Positions 58,347 through 64,000 of a stretch of 64,000 nt of DNA are shown piece by piece; position 1 is the stretch's first letter; each line of letters begins with the position of its first letter. Made by a program: the position numbers and the translations under genes. The notes beneath the pieces are model-generated. The model did not search any database. It was not told the DNA's origin and saw nothing but the letters and a program-made list of their open reading frames with translations. This stretch comes from Auricularia sp. M13 (lineage: Eukaryota > Basidiomycota > Agaricomycetes > Auriculariales > Auriculariaceae), in NCBI GenBank assembly GCA_037042915.1, contig CM073195.1, positions 1,240,001-1,304,000 of the forward strand, in the 5' to 3' direction.

Positions 58347-59169
58347 TGTAGACGCCTCGTAGCAAGTCAAGAGACGTTCAGCTGCCGAAAGAATCAGATG
58401 TACCTATTGGATGGGTTTGCTGCTTCAATTAACACCGATCTACGCTATTCCGGGCTTCCGCATCTACACCGCAAAGTTTATGCTTCCTTCGGACCCGGCG
58501 TGGCTCAGCCGCTGACGAATGGGAGAGCGGATTTATCTAGCCACTACTACATCCTTTGCAATGAAATTTGTTTATACTTGTCTTTTGAGCCTTTTCTAGG
58601 CCGTATCATGCAGAATAAGCTGCATGGGAGCCATCACTAGCTGTCTGACTGCATATGGGCATTGGAGGCCTCCGGAAAGAGCCGAGGTTTCATCCACATA
58701 TGTGCGCCTATTTTCGAAATTTCAAGGTCCATACTTGGTCAGCTTTTAGAATAAAAGATCTAGCATAAGTCGGAGGCCTGTCTGCCGGGATCACCGGTAG
58801 GTATGGTACCATCATCTATTTGACGTAGTTCAGCCTGGGTGGGTGAGGCGGGCTGGACGCATGTGATGAGATGCGCTTCTTCAGAGCTGTCTATACTACG
58901 TACTACTACGATTGAAATCAGCCATCGAGCCCGTTTTTCCCATTTGTCTCAAAATGCACCGAAGTAGCGTTGGCTGAACTTGAAAAGGTGTGATTGAGGA
59001 AGATCTCCGAATGTGATGTTTATGCACGGCGTGCTTTGGCTGACAAAGACTTACTGTACCATGGAATCCGTTCGTATCGCACAAAAGGAGTGCGCAGTAG
59101 GGAACAGTCAGTCTGAGCCGAGTCATGTGACCGTGCCGACGAAACGCGTACGAGTTTCGCGTCAGCATC
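58347..59169. other. Intergenic, nothing recognised
   Basis: About 820 bases upstream of both divergent genes; AT-rich patches but no gene seen. Confidence 0.4.
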
Positions 59170-59217
59170 GCGTAATCATCCTACATCCCGGATGCACGCG
59201 TAATCGTTCTGCATCCG
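59170..59217. repeat. Direct and inverted repeats in the SDR promoter
   Basis: GCGTAATC occurs at 59170-59177 and again at 59198-59205, each followed by a related TTC/ATC-C-T-RCATCC stretch, 28 bases apart. Within it, CGGATGCA (59189-59196) and TGCATCCG (59210-59217) form a perfect 8-base inverted repeat. Position just upstream of CCAAT and TATA boxes suggests regulator binding sites. Confidence 0.5.
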
Positions 59218-59226
59218 CGCACCAAG

Positions 59227-59267
59227 CCAATCAGGCACTTTACAAAGGATGATTCAGGCTATATAAG
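59227..59267 (+). promoter_or_regulatory. CCAAT and TATA boxes of the SDR gene
   Basis: CCAAT at 59227-59231 and TATATAAG at 59260-59267, about 75 bases before the ATG at 59340. Both are consensus matches in the usual order. Confidence 0.6.
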
Positions 59268-59339
59268 ATCCTCCGGGCAGCACATCCCGGCAGTGACACT
59301 TCCAAACGAATTTCCCCTCGCCATCCTTATCCTCATACC

Positions 59340-60696
59340 ATGCTGGATTTCCTGAACGAGACGCGGTCGCCGAACGTCACCTGGTTCCCGGACAAGCACA
59401 TGCCCGACTGCTCCGGGAAGGTCTTCATCGTCACCGGAGGTTCGTCTGTCTCAGTTCCGACGTGCCCCGGTAATAGTCCTCGCACTGTAATGTAGGCAAC
59501 AGCGGAATCGGCAAGGAAACCGTACTGGTGCGTTCAGCGACTGAGACAAACAGAGAGGCACGTGACGATTGCCCGTGCAGGCGCTGCTGAAGAAGGGCGG
59601 CAAAGTATACATGGCGTCTCGCGACCGCCAGAAGGCCGAGGAGGCCATTGCAGAGCTTGAGAAGGTCACTGGAGGACGCCGCGCCATCTTCCTCCAGCTT
59701 GACCTCGCCGACTTGCACTCCGTCAAGCATGCAGCTGAGGAGTATGCGAGCCAGGAGACGCGACTAGATGTGCTCTTCAACAATGGGTGCGTACCTGTTG
59801 ATTACGGTTTTTCAACCGATATACTCCTTAACGTTGCTGATGTCGGATGGATGGGAATTCTCATAGAGGCGTCATGGCCGTCCCCGTCGAACTCCTCACG
59901 AAAGACGGGTATGACCTGCAATTCGGCACGGTAAGCAGCTGTAGCACTGATTTCTCTCAGTCATATGATAACTCCCGACGACTCAAACTGTTCAGAACGT
60001 CCTCGGCCATTGGTACTTCACCAAACTGCTCCTCCCGACGCTCTTCGCGACTTCCACGCCGACCTACAAGCCGCGCGTCATCCACACGTCCTCCATCGGC
60101 CACCGCATGTTCCAGACGTTCATCAACTACGGGACACTGCGTGACAGCGCAGAGCGGCGCAAGCTTGCCTCGCTGACGCTCTACGGCCAGAGCAAGTTCG
60201 GGAACCTCGTCGTGTCAAAGGAGCTCGCGCGGCGGTACGGCGACAAGATTGTGTCGATCGGCGTCCATCCCGGGAAGATCAGGACCAACCTCTACAAGGG
60301 CACGGGCATTGTGGCGCGCGTCGTGGTCAGTTCCCGTTACCGCGTCAGCGGACGCTGAGGAGGACTGAATGTGCGCGCAGGACGCACTCTCCGTGGACGC
60401 GTGGCAGGGCGCGATCACCCAGCTTTACGCGGGCCTGGCGCCCGAGGCTGCTGACAAGAATGGAGAGGTGCGCTCTCCCGCAGTCTGAATCAACCCAGTT
60501 CTCAGCAACTCACTGTGACGAATAGTATTATATTCCGTACGCCCGGCTGGGCAAGGCGCATCCCGCCGTCGAGGTGCCCGAGACTGGCAAGAAACTATGG
60601 GACTGGCTCGAGGAGCAGGTCAAGGATATCAAGCTACCGATCGGCGCAGGGACCACCCCCGTTCGACGTCGCCTTGAATTATGCTGTATGATCTAG
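59340..60696 (+). CDS. Short-chain dehydrogenase/reductase
   Basis: NAD(P)H-dependent oxidoreductase, retinol-dehydrogenase-like in layout; substrate unknown. It starts MLDFLNETRSPNVTWFPDKH at 59340. The cofactor motif is split by an intron: VFIVTGG joined to NSGIGKETV. Next come GKVYMASRDRQKAEEAI, LQLDLADLHSVKHA, LFNNG joined to GVMAVPVELLTKDGYDL, and VLGHWYFTKLLLPTLF. The catalytic set is HTSSIG and YGQSKFGN (Tyr-x3-Lys), followed by VHPGKIRTNL. The end has YYIPYARLGKAHP and WDWLEEQVKD, with the stop at 60694-60696. Seven or eight exons, about 320 residues. All active-site residues are intact. Not closely related to the SDR at the left edge. Confidence 0.9.
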
Positions 60697-62150
60697 TATG
60701 CGTTTAGTCTTGGGTCTATTGAGTTTACGACAGCTTTTCCTCCTCTATCCTTAAAGTTTTGCGCGGCGCATTGAAACTTGAAAGAAAATGAGACAGACTT
60801 CAATTTCTGAGGTTTAGAGGCATCTGGGTTGGAGAAACGACGGCGAGCCTGACCTGGCTGCAAAGTTATCCCGGCTTGAACTGGCGTGCAGTTGGCAGTC
60901 TTCCGGGCGGAGTTCACCCGAGTAAGCTCGGTGTGAAGAGATATGATCCTATAGCGTGGTCAAGATATTTATATGCTGCCCAACAAGTTTGCACGTGACT
61001 ACAAGCTGAGTCCCAAATGTTCAAATAGAGCACGTGACTTGCCTGCACGTACCGAAAACGCTTCCTATCTCAGAGAACATACATGCATAACTCAGAAAAG
61101 TAGTTCTGATCATACGCCCACACCGGTGCTTATAGCGGATGTAACGGCAAAGGCGCTGCAAATCGAGAATCGCTGCCCAACATTTAAGAACGGACATGAC
61201 CTATTGCGGCGTCGCAGTGTCCCCCATCGGGCTCGCTGGTCAGTTCCAAATGAAGTGTTTTGTATTGCTGCCTCGGGCCGTTGTGTATGGATTTGCCGCG
61301 CTTGCGCTGCTGTTCGTGTGGCCACGGTCAGCACTGGTTGAGCAGGACTGAACTGCGCTGCTGGTCGTCAATGACAACGCCGGTAAGAACGGTCGCAAGC
61401 TGCGGTTGAGACGCGAGATCATCGGAACATGCCAGCGTCACACTGAGAGCCCCGGGCCTGAGTCGAAGCTCGAGCCTCGTGCAACAAAATGCCGCTATAT
61501 CGGCCGCGCCGTTCTTGCAACCTCGAAACTTGTCCAGTACGCTGTCAATCAGAATTACATTCACGGTCAGTCCGAGGCAAGAAACAACGCCCCAAGAAAC
61601 TACAAAATACATCGCAAGACAAGCCACACCAACCAGATTCAGAAAGTACACGCAAGCAGATAGACAACAGCAGATACATCGCACAGCCAGCGCGCACGGG
61701 GGAGGGCTCATGATCAGCGCTTGCCCTTCTTCGGGAACGGCGTCCCGGCAGTCTTGCGGCGCTTGGGCGACGCTGACCGCTCGCTTGAGTCACAGGACGC
61801 AAAGATTTGATGTTAAAGATGAGCCTTGGAGAAACATTTGCTCGAACGTCACAAGGCTCGTTCAGTTCTGTTAACTGGCCCATGCTTCAGGCAACGAAGA
61901 GCCAGGACTCAGAGGCGTGACTAGGGTGACAGCCGGTGCTGTCTCATCCGGGTCGTTTCCGCGAGAGAGAGGCGCACGTATCGACATCTGCACGTGAGGG
62001 CCCGACGGGCGCCTGCTGCTGAGACCTGAACAGATTAAAACGTCAGGCCACGAACGTTCTTGAAACTACAAATCCGTCTTGATAAATGACTCTAATTGGA
62101 GGTATAGAATTCATAATGATTATGTGCCAAACACGAGACGATAACGGGAT
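60697..62150. other. Region with probable 3' exons of the kinase-like gene
   Basis: The minus strand around 61890-61990 reads as coding in one frame (RGNDPDETAPAVTLVTPLSP, then PEAWAS). The stretch 61713-61800 gives SSERSASPKRRKTAG and PFPKKGKR before a stop, a basic nuclear-type tail. These probably belong to the kinase-like gene, but I could not fit the splice joints. The rest (60697-61700) shows nothing recognisable. Confidence 0.4.
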
Positions 62151-63298
62151 TCAAATTACAGCTGTGCTCGTCAGCAAAAGCAAACTGATGATCGAATGAG
62201 GCGCACTCACATATTTCCCTTCGTACGTCTCCCTGACGCGAACGCCAGGTCTCACGCGATAGCAGCGATATTCGTATCGGTAAGTCTTCCGCCCGACACT
62301 AACCATCTGATAACCGGGTTCCTCACATGGCACACGTTCAAACCACGCGTTGCGCCGCGCGGGATCCTCGACTTGGCTCGCGGCTTCGTTGACGCGATAG
62401 TAGCCGGTCCTCGGGTTAGGTTCGACGTTATCAATGGGCGTAGGGTCGTAACGAGCTGCCTCCTTGAGAGTGAAGCGTAGGTTATGCAGATCTTGCGCTT
62501 CCGCACGAACGGCGAGCCAGTCATCCTCTGAATTATGTGGGGCCCGGAGCCGGGCCATTCCCCAATCGATAATCGCATACGAACCATTAGGGCGTCTGAT
62601 GACGTTCTGCCACATCAGATCTCTATGAACGACGCCGAGAGAGTGTGCTCTGCGCAGAACGGTGAGCGCGTCGTGGCCGTGCTTCTGATCCTCGTCCGAA
62701 GGGGGCAAGCTTCTATCGACCGGAGGCGCACGATCTAGACTGTGTTCTTGAACGAATTCGAGCAAGACACCGTTGATGCACCTGATGGACGGGTGCGCAT
62801 TTGCAGGCTCCGAGGTGCGCGTCAGCTGCACCCGACCATAGAACCTCGGAATGCCACGCCCCTGGAGCTCTTTCAGGCGACGGTAAGCCTGGGTTTCCAC
62901 GTCACAGAGCCTCTGGAGACGATCCCAGCGATAAATCTCGATGTCCCAGTCGTCGTAATCGGAAATGTCGACCTCGTCCGCGTAAAACGATCCGAGATTC
63001 TGAACAGGCCGCCCGAGTCTCTTGCCTGCAGCAATGTCCTGCCAGGCTTGGCGGTACCGTTCTTCGACTTGGGGCGTCCACGGTCGGTCGAACACACGAC
63101 TGCCCGGGGAACAGAATCTTCGATCAAAGAGTTTTAGAGTCGCGGATGGTGGCAAGCCACGCAGAGGGCGAGACCCGAAGTCCACTAGCATGACGCATCC
63201 ATTGGACTGAACCTGGTTGAGCGTACGGCGAATGGTTGCTTGGACCTTGCTGTGCGCTCCGTCGCGCTCGCTCCAGATGTCCAGATCGAGTGTCCTGC
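62151..63298 (-). CDS. Fungal protein kinase-like protein (partial model)
   Basis: Atypical kinase of the kind common in agaricomycetes; substrate unknown. The upstream part reads DLDIWSERDGAHSKVQATIR and leads into MLVDFGSRPLRGLP. Then come ATLKLFDRRF with a likely ATP-binding Lys, an insert of about 75 residues, VETQAYRRLKEL with the helix-C Glu, and VLLEFVQEHSL as hinge. The catalytic loop is VVHRDLMWQN, keeping the HRD Asp and the Asn, with Met replacing the usual Lys. The metal-binding loop is IIDWGMA in place of DFG, with Asp kept. The tail has AWFERVPCEEPGYQMVSV and VRVRETYEGKY. The open frame continues to 62151, but a GT donor after EGKY suggests real 3' exons near 61710-61990. The first exon is unresolved beyond 63298. 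Confidence 0.68.
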
Positions 63299-63845
63299 CT
63301 ATAGTATATGGATCTGCGCTGTTTGTGCGGTGCGGTCGTCAGTGCTGGCTGAAAAACTGATAGCTGAGCACATGTACACTTCGCTGTCTGTCGTAGACGA
63401 CATAGCCCGGGAGAGGAGAGGCCGAACGCCGCGGTTGATGCGCGAGAGCATTGAAAGGGAGGTTCAAGTGCCTGCGTCGGAGCGTGAATATGTTATTGTG
63501 TCTGTCGCGGTATCGGATCTCGAGACTATACGGGCGAATTACATCCGCCACTTCACCTGCGCTTGCTCGAAACTTCGTTTCTACGAGCCCACCATCCACG
63601 GAAACAGATATGGCCGGCGCGAGCAAATTCAGGCTGCTACCTCGCCTGGGCAGCCAAACCCTTCATCATCAATAAACCATCTATCCCACTTTCTGTGCGG
63701 GACTGACGACTGCAAACCGCAACAGTCAATTCTGCTACATTCAATCCTGGGTCGCGAGTAACTGGGTCTGCTTCTCGGTGGTTTGGCCGGTCTCTGCGTC
63801 GCGCTGTATACTGTGGTATGGTTTTAGTCTTCGGTCGTATGACTG
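63299..63845. other. Unresolved region near the right edge
   Basis: Should contain the first exon of the kinase-like gene or its promoter. A minus-strand start near 63398 (MSSTTDSEVYMCSA) is a candidate but meets a stop before the next exon in my reading. Confidence 0.3.
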
Positions 63846-64000
63846 CTACATCTGACGGTGCTTGCTGGCAGAATTGACTTGAAGAATCGGTATGACGGCC
63901 ATGGACAACTGTGCGTCGGTGAAGAACGACGCAACTGTGCCTGCATCTAGGCCCATGGCGCACGAGGTGTCCGGCGACACCTCCACGAATGCCTCCACCG
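63846..64000 (-). CDS. 3' end of an unknown gene running in from the right
   Basis: The minus strand is open from the window edge to a TAG at 63846-63848. It reads VEAFVEVSPDTSCAMGLDAG then TVASFFTDAQLSMAVIPILQ, GC-rich and gene-like in codon use. A GT donor directly after ILQ could instead start an intron. I do not recognise the family. Confidence 0.4.
   Translation of the reverse strand, partial: VEAFVEVSPDTSCAMGLDAGTVASFFTDAQLSMAVIPILQVNSASKHRQM

Overview
The window reads as nuclear chromosome from a filamentous basidiomycete, most likely an agaricomycete. The evidence is GC-rich genes cut by many short introns (about 45 to 70 bases), closely packed genes on both strands, 5'-truncated LINE debris, and characteristic families: a secreted glycopeptide-like protein, single-pass membrane proteins with beta-rich ectodomains, a single CCCH-finger protein and a fungal kinase-like protein. 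I cannot name the species. No rRNA, tRNA, CRISPR or viral sequence was recognised.

Layout. 0-11.4 kb: a partial SDR, a secreted M28 leucine aminopeptidase, a PP2C phosphatase, about 2 kb without a gene, an MFS transporter and a TMEM198-like (DUF4203) membrane protein. 12-24.5 kb: a secreted GH10 xylanase, a LINE 3' fragment inserted just upstream of COX20, a Cdc25/rhodanese phosphatase, a HIT protein, a GH51 arabinofuranosidase facing a sugar transporter, and a class II histone deacetylase. 24.7-33.7 kb is a dense housekeeping block: mitochondrial SAM carrier (PET8), CCCH-finger protein, DUG2 (WD40 plus M20 peptidase), SUS1 and a NUDCD1-like protein. 34-47.8 kb: a single-pass membrane protein, a small secreted glycopeptide-like protein, the K+/H+ antiporter KHA1, a GPI-type surface protein and a decayed partial copy of it, a saccharopine-dehydrogenase-like oxidoreductase, an F-box-like protein and a p24 cargo receptor. 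48-64 kb: an RPAP3-like co-chaperone, a tandem pair of paralogous single-pass membrane proteins, an amino acid permease, another single-pass membrane protein, a second SDR, a kinase-like gene and a gene fragment at the right edge.

Functional links. The xylanase, arabinofuranosidase and sugar transporter (12-22 kb) fit hemicellulose breakdown and sugar uptake, but they are interleaved with COX20, a phosphatase and a HIT gene, so this is at most a loose grouping. SUS1/NUDCD1 and F-box/p24 are head-to-head pairs with very short shared upstream regions. COX20 and the rhodanese phosphatase end 10 bases apart, tail to tail. Gene models were spliced by eye. Starts of the PP2C, TMEM198-like, RPAP3-like and kinase-like genes are the least certain. 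I found no clearly new biological system. The best-supported unusual observation is the recent LINE insertion in the COX20 5' leader.
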